Shown piece after piece: positions 46,918-56,269 of a stretch of DNA of 64,000 nt. The notes below the pieces were generated by a model, which was not told the DNA's origin, searched no databases, and saw only the letters and a program-made list of their open reading frames with translations. The number at the start of each line of letters is the position of its first letter. The first letter of the stretch is position 1. Position numbers and translations under genes: made by a program. The stretch is from Bacillus sp. AFS098217 (GTDB lineage Bacteria > Bacillota > Bacilli > Bacillales > Bacillaceae_G): NCBI RefSeq assembly GCF_002551815.1, contig NZ_NVPR01000062.1, positions 1 to 64,000 on the forward strand, written 5' to 3'.

Positions 46918-48003
46918 TCAATCAAATGTAATGTTATGTACAGTCTCTTTATCAAGACGTTTAATAACTTCTACAATTAGCTTCACTGCATTTTCATAAT
47001 CATCACGGTGTAACATTGCCGCATGAGAGTGAATGTAACGAGTTGCAATCGTAATCGCCATAGACGGAATACCATTTACAGAAACATGGATTGCGCCTGC
47101 GTCTGTTCCGCCGCCAGCTACAGAATCATATTGATATGGAATCCCTAATTCATCCGCAACATCAACTACAAAATTACGAAGACCTGTATGCCCAATGACA
47201 GACGCATCATATAAAATGATTTGTGGTCCATCGCCCATTTTACTCTGCGCTTCTTTTTCTGTTACTCCTGGTGTATCACCAGCAATACCAACATCTACTG
47301 CAAATGCAATATCTGGTTTAATGTAATTTGCAGATGTTTTCGCACCGCGAAGACCTACTTCTTCTTGTACAGTTCCAACGCCGTATACAACGTTTGGATG
47401 TTGTTCATCTTTTAATTGTTTTAATACATCAATTGCAATTGCACAACCAATACGATTATCCCATGCTTTTGCAAGTAACATCTTTTCATTATTCATGACT
47501 TGGAATTCAAAGTATGGTACAACTTGATCCCCTGGCCTTACGCCCCATTCCATTGCTTCTTCTTTACTAGAAGCACCAATATCAATGAACATGTCCTTAA
47601 TTTCTACTGGTTTTTTACGAGCTTCTGCTGGTAAAATGTGCGGTGGTTTTGAACCGATTATACCAGTTACATCCCCCTTACGCGTTACAATTGTTACGCG
47701 CTGTGCCAGCATAACTTGTGACCACCAGCCACCAACCGTTTGAAAACGAAGGAAACCTTTGTCATCGATTTGTGTAATCATGAAGCCAACTTCATCTAAA
47801 TGACCAGCTACCATAATCTTCGGACCATTTTCTTCCCCAACTTTTTTCGCAACTAAGCTTCCTAAATTGTCTGTAGAAAGTTCATCTGCAAACGGTTCGA
47901 TATACTTCTTCATCACTTCACGTGGTTCGCGCTCGTTACCCGCAATCCCGCGTGCATCTGTTAACTCTTTTAGCATTGTCAATGTCGCGTCTAATTTTGT
48001 CAT
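46918..48003 (-). CDS. M42-family aminopeptidase
   Basis: A 361-residue cytoplasmic zinc/cobalt aminopeptidase of the tetrahedral (TET) type. Metal-ligand motifs are [36 protein letters not shown] and HSHAAML. Such enzymes trim short peptides; B. subtilis YtoP is the likely counterpart. GGAGGGTG lies before the chosen ATG. It is 70 nt downstream of the dUTPase gene. Confidence 0.93.
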   Translation of the reverse strand: MTKLDATLTMLKELTDARGIAGNEREPREVMKKYIEPFADELSTDNLGSLVAKKVGEENGPKIMVAGHLDEVGFMITQIDDKGFLRFQTVGGWWSQVMLAQRVTIVTRKGDVTGIIGSKPPHILPAEARKKPVEIKDMFIDIGASSKEEAMEWGVRPGDQVVPYFEFQVMNNEKMLLAKAWDNRIGCAIAIDVLKQLKDEQHPNVVYGVGTVQEEVGLRGAKTSANYIKPDIAFAVDVGIAGDTPGVTEKEAQSKMGDGPQIILYDASVIGHTGLRNFVVDVADELGIPYQYDSVAGGGTDAGAIHVSVNGIPSMAITIATRYIHSHAAMLHRDDYENAVKLIVEVIKRLDKETVHNITFD

Positions 48004-48073
48004 TGCCAACACCCTCCTTTTTCTTCAGTCAATTTATTATACAATAAATAAATTGAAATATTCAAAAACTAAA

Positions 48074-48565
48074 TTAGTATCCTTGTGTTTGACGTTGATG
48101 ATTTACTTGATTTTTATCTAAATATGCTTTTTCAATTTCTTCTTGATCAAATTCAAGAGCCTGTCCAAGGCGAAGATAGCTTGTAAATAGTTCAATATAA
48201 TTTGTAATAGATGGTTGATCCGTAAAACGAATGACTTTCGCATACGTGTCTAAAAATATTTCAACTTGTGTTTTATTTGTTTGGGCACATTTATAAAACA
48301 AGAAGTTTTTATCAATACCTAAATCGATTCCAATTGATAAAATGAAATGTAACCCATCTACATATTCTTCAAGTATAACTTCACGCTCAGATGCTGGTTT
48401 TGTACTCCAATACTTAAAACAACGTGTTTCATTTGCAAGCTCTCCAATTTCAACAAGAAGTGCTAGCATTTTTTCTTTTAATAATTTCTTCGGTTGTAAA
48501 TCATGCTCTTTTGCAATACGATCATCTAATTCTTTTTGTAATTTAAATAGTTGTAGTAAATCCAT
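48074..48565 (-). CDS. Dimeric (all-alpha) dUTP diphosphatase
   Basis: Hydrolyses dUTP to dUMP, keeping uracil out of DNA. The 163-residue protein has the MazG-like metal motifs EIGELANETRCFKYWS and EEYVDGLHFILSIG, typical of dUTPase_2. AAGGAGG precedes the ATG; a frame seven codons longer has no site. The upstream gap (48566-48810) holds an imperfect hairpin near 48643-48681 and otherwise nothing I can name. Confidence 0.9.
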   Translation of the reverse strand: MDLLQLFKLQKELDDRIAKEHDLQPKKLLKEKMLALLVEIGELANETRCFKYWSTKPASEREVILEEYVDGLHFILSIGIDLGIDKNFLFYKCAQTNKTQVEIFLDTYAKVIRFTDQPSITNYIELFTSYLRLGQALEFDQEEIEKAYLDKNQVNHQRQTQGY

Positions 48566-48807
48566 TCTATTGTCCTCCTTCAACATTGCATCAAATTTTC
48601 AACAATGCTGTTTCATCTCAAAATGAATTGTCATCTTTGTTAACAAGTCAGCTCCCTATTCCTTTAATGGGTAGCTTGTCCTTAAATCCTGAATGCGTTT
48701 CAATCATCGCCAAACAGATTATTTATATGATGAAAGCTGCATATCATCTTTCCATTATAGCAGTGTCGTTTATACTAGGAAAGATACCTTTCTTCATGTT
48801 TAAAACG

Positions 48808-48851
48808 ACAGTAAAAAAGTCAGAGGAATTTCCTCCGACTTTTTTTACTGT
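48808..48851 (-). terminator. Terminator after the alcohol dehydrogenase gene
   Basis: A long imperfect stem of about 17 bp (AGTAAAAAAGTC and complement at its base) with T-runs on both sides, 25 nt after the stop. Confidence 0.85.
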
Positions 48852-48876
48852 ATATTCTTCTATATCAGTACAACTT

Positions 48877-49899
48877 TTATACCGTTTTTGTCATATCAAG
48901 TACAACACGTCCGTTAATCTTTCCTTCTTCCATTTCCGTGAAAATATCATTAATTTCATCCAGGTGACGTGTTTCGATAATTGCTTTTACTTTTCCTTCT
49001 GCGCCAAATTGGAGCGCTTCTTGTAAATCTTTACGTGTTCCAACGATAGAACCAACAATTTTTACCGCATTCAATACTGTATCAAAGATTGGCACTTCCA
49101 TCATTTCTGGCGGCAATCCTACCGCTACACATGCGCCGCCACGACGAACTGCGCGATATGCTTGGTCAAATGCTGGCTTTGAAACTGCCGTACAAATAGA
49201 AGCATGTACACCATTTACCTTTTCATGAATCCAAAGTGGAGCATCCTCCTTTAATGGATTTACAACTAAATCTGCACCGAGTTCTTTTGCGAGTTCAAGC
49301 TTTTCATCAACTGTATCAACTGCCACTACGTGTAATCCCATTGCTTTTGCATACTGCATTGCTAAATGTCCTAAACCACCGATTCCAAAAACAGCTACCC
49401 ATTGTCCAGGCTTTGCCTCTGATACTTTTAAGGCTTTATATGTTGTTACACCTGCGCAAAACAAAGGCGCTGCTTCAACTGAGCTTAAGTTTTCTGGTAC
49501 TTTCACTACATAATCAGCTGCTGCTATACAATATTCTGCATAACCTCCATCAACTGAGTACCCTGCATTATGCTGATCTAGGCAAAGAGTTTCACGGCCA
49601 GATAAACAGTATTCACAATGACCACATGCTGAATATAACCACGGAATTCCAACGCGGTCTCCAACTTTAAGATGGGTAACACCCTCTCCTACTTCTTCTA
49701 TAATCCCAACACCTTCATGGCCTGGAATCAGTGGTAGTTTTGGTTTTACTGGCCAGTCACCATGCGCGGCATGTAAATCTGTATGGCAAACGCCGCATGC
49801 TTGAATATGTACAAGCACCTCGTTCGTTCCTGCCTTTGGTTTTGGGACATCTTTTACCTCTAATTGCTCTTTAAATTGGTTCACAACAGCTGCTTTCAA
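48877..49899 (-). CDS. adhP: Zinc-dependent alcohol dehydrogenase
   Basis: Interconverts alcohols and aldehydes with NAD(H). The 340-residue medium-chain enzyme has catalytic-zinc residues in [10 protein letters not shown] and GHEGVG. Structural-zinc cysteines lie in [15 protein letters not shown], and the Rossmann motif is [17 protein letters not shown]. It is closest to AdhP/AdhA-type ethanol dehydrogenases; substrate inferred. GAGGGAGG precedes the ATG. A piece of a second copy lies just upstream at 50060. Confidence 0.9.
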   Translation of the reverse strand: MKAAVVNQFKEQLEVKDVPKPKAGTNEVLVHIQACGVCHTDLHAAHGDWPVKPKLPLIPGHEGVGIIEEVGEGVTHLKVGDRVGIPWLYSACGHCEYCLSGRETLCLDQHNAGYSVDGGYAEYCIAAADYVVKVPENLSSVEAAPLFCAGVTTYKALKVSEAKPGQWVAVFGIGGLGHLAMQYAKAMGLHVVAVDTVDEKLELAKELGADLVVNPLKEDAPLWIHEKVNGVHASICTAVSKPAFDQAYRAVRRGGACVAVGLPPEMMEVPIFDTVLNAVKIVGSIVGTRKDLQEALQFGAEGKVKAIIETRHLDEINDIFTEMEEGKINGRVVLDMTKTV

Positions 49900-50017
49900 A
49901 TGAATTCCTCCCTCACTCGGTTTTTGAAAAGGTTTTCATTTACATATTAGTACAAGACCAACCCTAAATCTACCATTTATTTTAAAATTTTCAAAATAAT
50001 ACATGTAACATTATATC

Positions 50018-50048
50018 GAAAAAGCTAGAAGATTCTCCCCTAGCTTTT
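50018..50048 (-). terminator. Terminator left from the lost dehydrogenase gene
   Basis: AAAAAGCTAG and CTAGCTTTTT flank a loop of about 11 nt. It follows the decayed dehydrogenase fragment in the minus direction. Confidence 0.7.
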
Positions 50049-50059
50049 TGCATATTATA

Positions 50060-50113
50060 TTAAGATTCTTTTTTCATATCGATCACAACACGTCTGTTAA
50101 TCTTTCCCGCTTC
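50060..50113 (-). pseudogene. 3' fragment of a second alcohol dehydrogenase
   Basis: The minus strand reads AGKINRRVVIDMKKES and a stop. The intact neighbour ends [17 protein letters not shown]. Only these last 16 or so codons remain; the DNA upstream of the fragment runs straight into the rplT terminator. Confidence 0.8.
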
Positions 50114-50137
50114 CTAACTCTTACTCTCAAACAAATA

Positions 50138-50170
50138 AAAAAACCTTAGAAGAAAATCTTCTAAGGTTTT
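50138..50170 (-). terminator. Terminator after rplT
   Basis: AAAACCTTAGAAG and its complement, with a T-run, end the infC-rpmI-rplT operon. Confidence 0.9.
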
Positions 50171-50176
50171 AATCAA

Positions 50177-50533
50177 TTATTTTAAGTTGCTTTTTGCAAC
50201 TGCTGCTAATTCAGCGAAAGCTTTTTCGTCATGAACAGCTACGTCAGCAAGCATCTTGCGGTTAACTTCGATACCAGCAAGTTTTAAACCGTGCATTAAA
50301 CGGCTGTAAGAAAGACCATTCATGCGAGCTGCTGCGTTAATACGAGTGATCCATAATTTACGGAAGTCACGTTTCTTTTGACGACGGTCACGGAACGCAT
50401 ATAATAAAGACTTCATTACTTGTTGGTTAGCAACTTTGAATAAAGTATTTTTAGAACCGTAGTAACCTTTCGCTAGTTTAATCATTTTTTTACGACGTTT
50501 ACGAGTAACTGTACCACCTTTTACTCTTGGCAT
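50177..50533 (-). CDS. rplT: 50S ribosomal protein L20
   Basis: The 118-residue L20 of the large subunit, with the basic N-terminus [16 protein letters not shown] and the core [17 protein letters not shown] and [21 protein letters not shown]20 also represses its own operon by binding the leader RNA upstream of infC in Bacillus. Last gene of infC-rpmI-rplT. Confidence 0.98.
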   Translation of the reverse strand: MPRVKGGTVTRKRRKKMIKLAKGYYGSKNTLFKVANQQVMKSLLYAFRDRRQKKRDFRKLWITRINAAARMNGLSYSRLMHGLKLAGIEVNRKMLADVAVHDEKAFAELAAVAKSNLK

Positions 50534-50571
50534 AATATTACCTCCTAATGTGTTCTATATATCAACCGAAC

Positions 50572-50772
50572 TTATTTTAAGTTGTCAAGCATTTGGCGAA
50601 TACGTTTGTAGTCACCAGCACTTACTAAACCAGCTTTACGTAGTTTACGTTTAGCTTTTGTAGATTTGTTAGCGAATAAATGGCTAGTATAAGCGTGATC
50701 ACGCTTAAGTTTACCAGATCCAGTTTTTTTGAAACGCTTTGCAGCGCCGCGATGAGTTTTTTGTTTAGGCAT
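50572..50772 (-). CDS. rpmI: 50S ribosomal protein L35
   Basis: The 66-residue L35: [20 protein letters not shown], then [25 protein letters not shown] lies before the ATG. It is located 21 nt after infC. Confidence 0.98.
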   Translation of the reverse strand: MPKQKTHRGAAKRFKKTGSGKLKRDHAYTSHLFANKSTKAKRKLRKAGLVSAGDYKRIRQMLDNLK

Positions 50773-50793
50773 AGGTATTTCCTCCTCTATCTA

Positions 50794-51309
50794 TTACTTA
50801 TCGTTTTTCGGTGCTAAAACTAAGAACATGCTGCGTCCTTCCATTTTAGGCTTAGATTCGATTGTACTAACTTCAGCACAAGCTTCTGAGAAGCGATCTA
50901 AAACACGTTGACCGATTTCTTTATGAGTAATGGCACGTCCTTTAAAGCGAATTGACGCTTTAACCTTGTCGCCTTTCTCTAAAAACTTGATAGCATTACG
51001 AAGTTTTGTATTGAAGTCGTGTTCATCAATTGTTGGACTTAAACGAACTTCTTTCATGCTAATTATTTTTTGATTTTTACGCTGCTCTTTTTCTTTCTTT
51101 TGTTGCTCAAAGCGGAATTTACCGTAGTCCATAATGCGGCATACTGGCGGTTTCGCATTTGGAGCAACCAATACTAAATCAAGATTAAGATTTGCAGCTA
51201 AGTCTAAAGCGTCATTACGAGACTTGATGCCAAGTTGATCACCATTCGCACCAACTAAACGTACTTCACGTGCACGAATTTGCTCGTTAATCATCATATC
51301 CTTGCTAAT
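50794..51309 (-). CDS. infC: Translation initiation factor IF-3 (ATT start)
   Basis: The 171-residue IF-3 keeps the 30S subunit free and checks the start codon. It has the N-terminal domain ([20 protein letters not shown]), a linker helix rich in Lys and Glu, and the C-terminal domain ([33 protein letters not shown]). The true start appears to be ATT (51307-51309, [10 protein letters not shown]), seven nt after GGAGGTG, as in other Bacillus infC genes. A non-AUG start lets IF-3 limit its own synthesis. The internal ATGs lack a ribosome site at the right distance. Confidence 0.94.
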   Translation of the reverse strand: MSKDMMINEQIRAREVRLVGANGDQLGIKSRNDALDLAANLNLDLVLVAPNAKPPVCRIMDYGKFRFEQQKKEKEQRKNQKIISMKEVRLSPTIDEHDFNTKLRNAIKFLEKGDKVKASIRFKGRAITHKEIGQRVLDRFSEACAEVSTIESKPKMEGRSMFLVLAPKNDK

Positions 51310-51319
51310 AGTAAGCCAC

Positions 51320-51500
51320 CTCCAAGGTTTTCTCAGAATATGTTTTGTAATCATAGAACCCGAACAAAAAAAGTGCGGGCACACGGCACCCACACTTGTA
51401 ATCTCTTTAGTAAGAAATACATTTACCTGCTAACTGCGAATGCGTCAATCAGGTGAGAAGCGGGTGCTTCTACTTGTTCTACAAAACAATATTCTATTAT
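51320..51500 (-). promoter_or_regulatory. L20-responsive leader of infC-rpmI-rplT
   Basis: The roughly 200-nt leader ends in a strong terminator stem (AGTGTGGGTGC with GCCCGCACT, 51371-51397) and a T-run, before the infC ribosome site. Upstream it has paired GC-rich segments (GCACCCGCTTCTCACCTG and others). Position and layout match the Bacillus L20 leader, where L20 binding promotes termination. No other gene is seen in this gap. Confidence 0.82.
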
Positions 51501-51676
51501 CCTTGATGAGTTTACCATAGGATATAACGTCTGTCAAGAAGACGCGTTTTACTAACAACAAGAAATATTGTAACAAACAACACGAATACATGCAATACTT
51601 TTTTATGATAAGTATTGTTTGGTTATTTTTTCTAACTTCAATTACTCGTAAAATACAAGAAAGCCGCGGCTCTTTC

Positions 51677-53608
51677 TTAGCGTTTTCCTTCTACTTTAAT
51701 CATATCAACAAAAGCATCTAATGCGATTGTTTCTGATTTTTGTTCACCATATTTACGTACATTTACGCCGTTTTCAGCAACTTCATTGTCACCTACTACA
51801 AGCATGTACGGGATTTTTTGCATTTGTGCTTCACGGATTTTATAACCGATTTTCTCTTCACGAGTATCTACTTCTACACGGATACCAGCACGTTGTAAAT
51901 CTTCCTGTACTTTCTTCGCATAGTCTAAGTGTACTTGCGGAGAAACTGGAATTACTTGTACTTGAACTGGTGCTAACCATGTTGGGAATGCACCTTTGTA
52001 CTCTTCGATTAAGAAGGCAACAAAACGTTCCATAGTTGATACAACACCGCGGTGAATTACAACTGGACGATGAGGTTTACCATCTTCACCAACATAAGTT
52101 AATTCAAAGCGTTCTGGAAGTAAGAAGTCCAATTGTACAGTTGAAAGTGTTTCGTCTTTTCCAAGTGCAGTACGAACTTGAACGTCAAGTTTTGGACCGT
52201 AGAATGCTGCTTCACCTTCAGCTTCATAGTACTCAAGACCCATTTCATCCATAGCTTCTTTTAACATACCTTGTGCTTTTTCCCACATTTCATCGTCAGC
52301 ATAGTATTTTTCAGTATCTTCTGGATCACGGTAAGATAAACGGAATGAATAGTTTTCTAAACCGAAGTCTTTATATACTTCTAGTACTAAGTTTACAACT
52401 CGTTTTAACTCTTCTTTAATTTGATCTGGACGAACGAAAATATGTGCATCATTTAAAGTCATTCCGCGTACACGTTGTAATCCAGATAATGCACCAGACA
52501 TTTCATAACGGTGCATTGTTCCAAGCTCCGCAATACGGATTGGTAATTCACGATAGCTGTGGATATCGTGTCTATAAACCATCATATGGTGAGGGCAGTT
52601 CATCGGACGAAGTACTAATTCCTCATTATCCATTTCCATTGATGGGAACATGCCATCTCGGTAGTGATTCCAGTGACCAGAAGTTTCATAAAGCTCTCGG
52701 CTTCCTAGTACTGGAGTATATACGTGGTCATATCCTAAGCTTGCTTCTTTATCAACAATGTAACGCTCGATAATACGGCGAATTGTTGCACCTTTTGGTA
52801 ACCAAAGCGGTAAGCCTTGTCCTACTTTTTGACTATTTGTAAATAGTTTCAACTCTTTACCTAATTTACGGTGATCACGCTCTTTCGCTTCTTCAAGCAT
52901 ACGCAGGTGCTCATCTAATTCTGCTTTTTTCACGAATGCAGTACCGTAAATACGTTGTAACATTTTATTGTTGCTATCGCCGCGCCAGTAAGCACCTGCA
53001 ACGCTTAACAATTTAAATACTTTAATTTTCCCTGTAGATGGAAGGTGAACACCACGGCAAAGGTCGAAGAATTCGCCTTGTTCATAAATTGAAATAACTG
53101 CTTCTTCTGGAAGATCGTTAATCAATTCTAATTTCAGCTCATCGCCGATTTCTTCGTAACGACGAAGCGCTTCAGCACGTGGTACTTCATGACGAGCGAT
53201 TTCTAAGTTCTCGTTCACAATCTTTTGCATTTCTTTTTCAATTTTTGAGAAGTCCTCAACTGTAATTGCTTCTTCCATATCGATATCGTAGTAGAAGCCG
53301 TTTTCAATTACTGGACCAATACCAAGCTTCACATCTTTATATAAACGTTTTAACGCTTGTGCTAAAAGATGGGCTGTTGAGTGGCGTAAAATGTGTAAGC
53401 CATCTTCAGAATCTAATGTAATGATTGAAACTGCACCATCTTCTTCAATTGGTGTACGAAGATCAATCATCTCATCATTTAATTTTCCAGCCACAGCTTT
53501 TTTCTTTAAGCCTGGGCTAATGGAAGCTGCGATTTCTTCAGTTGTTGTTCCTTTAGGAAACTCCTTCACAGCTCCATCAGGGAAAGTAATTTTAACTACA
53601 TCTGCCAT
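51677..53608 (-). CDS. thrS: Threonine-tRNA ligase
   Basis: The 643-residue class II enzyme has an N-terminal TGS domain ([18 protein letters not shown]) and the editing domain with [11 protein letters not shown]. The catalytic core contains [20 protein letters not shown] (zinc ligands), and the C-terminal anticodon-binding domain contains VQVIPVSPQ. The ATG of MADVVKIT is preferred over the adjacent GTG; GAGGAG lies upstream. Controlled by a T-box. Confidence 0.97.
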   Translation of the reverse strand: MADVVKITFPDGAVKEFPKGTTTEEIAASISPGLKKKAVAGKLNDEMIDLRTPIEEDGAVSIITLDSEDGLHILRHSTAHLLAQALKRLYKDVKLGIGPVIENGFYYDIDMEEAITVEDFSKIEKEMQKIVNENLEIARHEVPRAEALRRYEEIGDELKLELINDLPEEAVISIYEQGEFFDLCRGVHLPSTGKIKVFKLLSVAGAYWRGDSNNKMLQRIYGTAFVKKAELDEHLRMLEEAKERDHRKLGKELKLFTNSQKVGQGLPLWLPKGATIRRIIERYIVDKEASLGYDHVYTPVLGSRELYETSGHWNHYRDGMFPSMEMDNEELVLRPMNCPHHMMVYRHDIHSYRELPIRIAELGTMHRYEMSGALSGLQRVRGMTLNDAHIFVRPDQIKEELKRVVNLVLEVYKDFGLENYSFRLSYRDPEDTEKYYADDEMWEKAQGMLKEAMDEMGLEYYEAEGEAAFYGPKLDVQVRTALGKDETLSTVQLDFLLPERFELTYVGEDGKPHRPVVIHRGVVSTMERFVAFLIEEYKGAFPTWLAPVQVQVIPVSPQVHLDYAKKVQEDLQRAGIRVEVDTREEKIGYKIREAQMQKIPYMLVVGDNEVAENGVNVRKYGEQKSETIALDAFVDMIKVEGKR

Positions 53609-53634
53609 CACTGGTCACTCCTCTTTTTTTCAAA

Positions 53635-53890
53635 ATAAAAAACACTCATCCCATAAAAAGGGACGAGTGTTGAATTCGTGGTTCCACCCTTGTTCCAATT
53701 AACCAAATCGTTAATTGCTCAAGTTCAACATAACGGTGTTGGCCGCTAGCAATTACTAGAAAAACGTTCACTGCTAAAGTTTAGAGGTGGTAAGTAATAA
53801 ACCCGTACTAGGAAGCTCACACCCTAAGGCTTCCCTCTCTGAGAATCGTAGCAAATTACTCATGTCCTCATCATGACATTTCAATATATT
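53635..53890 (-). promoter_or_regulatory. T-box leader of thrS (Thr specifier)
   Basis: T-box sequence GGTGGAACCACG (53677-53688) is followed by the terminator stem (53642-53670) and a T-run. In stem I, TT-ACC-ACC places the threonine codon ACC in the specifier position. The whole 300-nt gap up to ytxC is occupied by this leader. Confidence 0.92.
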
Positions 53891-53914
53891 TCATTTATGT
53901 AGGTAATTATATGC

Positions 53915-54796
53915 TCAAAAACTTAGAAAATCAAGGGCGTTCCTTTTATTTTTTAAATTTTTAACGTTGTGTTCAAATTCATGCAGTGCATATAATTGAA
54001 CTCGTTCTTGAAATACATTTTGAAGGGTAACAATCATATTATGATCTTGTTCTTTCGTATACAAATAAATCACTTTTGGCGCAATAGAAAGAAGTGGTGC
54101 AATCACTTTCGTATCAATGTATACATCTTTTTGCTTAAATAATCCTTCATCTATATATTTCACCAATCTTTCTTGCTTTAAGCGCGCCCCTTTCTCATCA
54201 TAAAAAATAAAACTGTCATCAAATACAAGATGTAGACAAGATAAGCGTGCCTTCCTGCTGCTTACTTGCTGTCGAAGCATCTCGATAAACATTTGATATT
54301 CCTGTTCCATTTTATATTCATCAATCGCCACTTCAGCAAGCCGAGCCACCATCTCCCGGTATGTACGAAGGCGAAAACGAACATACGATGAAAATGAAAA
54401 TGACAACGGGTCACTTAGCCAACCTTTTAAAGAAGACACAATACGAGACTCAATTTTGTTACGTGTTAAATCACGAGCAATTCCTTTTCGCTTCCCCTTT
54501 AAAATCTCGTGTGCCATATGTAAAATTTGATGGCATTCTTCTTGTTCCTCATAAAAAAACTTCTCTTTCAAAATGGCACGAAGCCACTCATTTTGTTTTA
54601 TATTTACAATAAAATAAAGAAGTACTGGTATTAGGACCTTCTCAATATAATATGACTCACATATCGGGATATGGATAACGACCTTCTGTTCATATAAATA
54701 AACACTCGTTTCTTTATACAATTCTTTCGTTCTCCCCATTAGTTGTTGATATACATACCCAGCATCATTTTTTTCTTCGAAGCAAATTTCAATCAC
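53915..54796 (-). CDS. ytxC: YtxC-like sporulation protein
   Basis: A 293-residue soluble protein matching the YtxC family by position (between dnaI and thrS) and by the central SRIVSSLKGWLSDPLSFSFSSYVRFRLRTYRE block. Annotated elsewhere as a putative sporulation protein; molecular role not known. GGGGGGA precedes the ATG. Confidence 0.85.
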   Translation of the reverse strand: MIEICFEEKNDAGYVYQQLMGRTKELYKETSVYLYEQKVVIHIPICESYYIEKVLIPVLLYFIVNIKQNEWLRAILKEKFFYEEQEECHQILHMAHEILKGKRKGIARDLTRNKIESRIVSSLKGWLSDPLSFSFSSYVRFRLRTYREMVARLAEVAIDEYKMEQEYQMFIEMLRQQVSSRKARLSCLHLVFDDSFIFYDEKGARLKQERLVKYIDEGLFKQKDVYIDTKVIAPLLSIAPKVIYLYTKEQDHNMIVTLQNVFQERVQLYALHEFEHNVKNLKNKRNALDFLSF

Positions 54797-54853
54797 TTTT
54801 ATCCCCCCTTTTATCCCTGCTCTAAAGGAAAGTAATCTCCCAACTTAAAAATA

Positions 54854-54898
54854 AGTGAGACACAAATCCCATAAGAGTCCGATTCGTGAAGTCTCACT
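54854..54898 (-). promoter_or_regulatory. Hairpin upstream of ytxC
   Basis: AGTGAGAC (54854-54861) and GTCTCACT (54891-54898) pair perfectly. The inner segments ACAAATC and GATTCGT extend the stem with one mismatch and a small bulge. No T-run follows. It lies 58 nt before the ytxC start and may be part of its leader. Nothing else is visible in the gap. Confidence 0.4.
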
Positions 54899-55072
54899 CT
54901 AGGCAGAAACAAGTTCCCTATCGCTGAAGGCCTTCACTCGATATTTCTTGCTAATTTTATATATATTAAGGGTGGGAGAAAAAAATGATACAAGCTCGTA
55001 TGAATTTTCAGAGTAATAACAAGTTTTTATTGTATAATTTAACTATTAAAATATTAAAAGGTAGGATTATAC

Positions 55073-55270
55073 ATGTATGAATACAAATTTATTAAAGTAG
55101 AATTAAAATCTGGTTTAGTGGAATATAAACCAAAAGAAGACTATCAACAAATTATTACCGAGCATGCCAAAGATGGATGGCGCTTCGTACAAATTTTCGC
55201 TCCTGGGACAAAGGGATATGGGCACGCTGGATATTTCGAGCTTATTTTTGAAAAAAAAGCAACACTATAA
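55073..55270 (+). CDS. DUF4177 domain protein
   Basis: A 65-residue protein with the DUF4177 pattern: [10 protein letters not shown], then [17 protein letters not shown] and [12 protein letters not shown]. The function of the family is unknown. AAAGGTAGG precedes the ATG. A single gene lying between the divergent ytxC and the convergent dnaI. Confidence 0.88.
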   Translation: MYEYKFIKVELKSGLVEYKPKEDYQQIITEHAKDGWRFVQIFAPGTKGYGHAGYFELIFEKKATL

Positions 55271-55271
55271 A

Positions 55272-55299
55272 AAAAGAGCAAGCATAGCGCTTGCTCTTT
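55272..55299. terminator. Bidirectional terminator at dnaI
   Basis: AAAGAGCAAGC and GCTTGCTCTTT with a short loop, directly between the DUF4177 stop and the dnaI stop. Confidence 0.85.
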
Positions 55300-56236
55300 A
55301 CATATGACGACGATTCTTCCCGCCAATCGCAACTGGTTTCGCCAAATATTTAATGCGTTCCATAATACGGGCCGCTTTCATTTCTTCTGCTTCTCCGCGC
55401 TGCGTATATGTTAGATGATGTTCTAACTCTTTAAAATCAAAGTTTGATGTAAAGAATGTCGGTAAGTTTTCCAACATGCGAAATTGTAAGATGGCACCGA
55501 GGACATCATCACGTACAAAGCTGGACATTGCTTCCGCCCCAATATCATCTAACATTAAGACTTGTACACGCTTCACAGCATCAATCTTTTCACCTATCGT
55601 GTTATTTTGCAGTGAACTTTTAATTTCCCGTAAAAATTCTGGTAAGTATACAATCATTGAACTTACCTTTTTTAAGGCCAATTCATTCGCGATTGCTCCT
55701 AAGAGATACGTTTTTCCTACACCAAATTTACCGTAGAGATATAAACCCTGTACTTTTTTCCCTGGTTCATACGCACTTAAAAATTCATTTGCTGCACCAA
55801 TCGCATCAATACGCGCATCTAAATCCGATGGGTCTAAATTTTCCATAGAAGCCTTCAAAATATCACTTGGCATATAGACACTCTGCACTAACTTTTCATA
55901 TTTCTTTCTCTCATCATAAGCTACTTTTCTCACACAACGATCATACTGAATATCAATCATCTTACCTTGAATAATCAATTTTGGCTCGTATCCTTGAATC
56001 ATATTTTTACATGATTCTAAGTTCGGACAATCTGCGCATCCAACGCTTTGCCCAATATATTCATACAATTTCACTAGACTTCGTTCTATCATAGAAGTTG
56101 TTACTTCACCTTTATGTTCTTCAATAAACTCTTTCACACGCGGATGTGCCATAACTTCTGCTTTTAACACTTCATATCTATTTTTAAAATTTTCGTTTTT
56201 CATCAACTTTGTAAATGAATTTTGAATATGCTCCAT
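55298..56236 (-). CDS. dnaI: Primosomal helicase loader DnaI
   Basis: The 312-residue AAA+ ATPase loads the replicative helicase DnaC. The N-terminal helicase-binding domain has a zinc-type CADCPNLESC motif. The ATPase domain has Walker A YGKFGVGKTYLLG and Walker B VLMLDDIGAEA. It lies 33 nt after dnaB, forming the usual dnaB-dnaI pair. Confidence 0.96.
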   Translation of the reverse strand: MEHIQNSFTKLMKNENFKNRYEVLKAEVMAHPRVKEFIEEHKGEVTTSMIERSLVKLYEYIGQSVGCADCPNLESCKNMIQGYEPKLIIQGKMIDIQYDRCVRKVAYDERKKYEKLVQSVYMPSDILKASMENLDPSDLDARIDAIGAANEFLSAYEPGKKVQGLYLYGKFGVGKTYLLGAIANELALKKVSSMIVYLPEFLREIKSSLQNNTIGEKIDAVKRVQVLMLDDIGAEAMSSFVRDDVLGAILQFRMLENLPTFFTSNFDFKELEHHLTYTQRGEAEEMKAARIMERIKYLAKPVAIGGKNRRHM

Positions 56237-56269
56237 TTTTTCACCTCAAAGAGCGTTCATTCTCTTCTA

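Noticed and set aside
48586-49026. 146-codon plus-strand frame before and inside adhP
   Set aside because: It runs antisense into a conserved gene, has no ribosome site and shows no recognisable family.
51310-51393. 28-codon N-terminal extension of infC
   Set aside because: It would run through the ribosome site and the leader; the ATT start gives the normal IF-3 length.
54985-55080. 31-codon frame before the DUF4177 gene, starting MIQARMNFQ
   Set aside because: Although GGTGGGAG precedes it, it overlaps the next start and spans a TTGTATAAT stretch that looks like a promoter.
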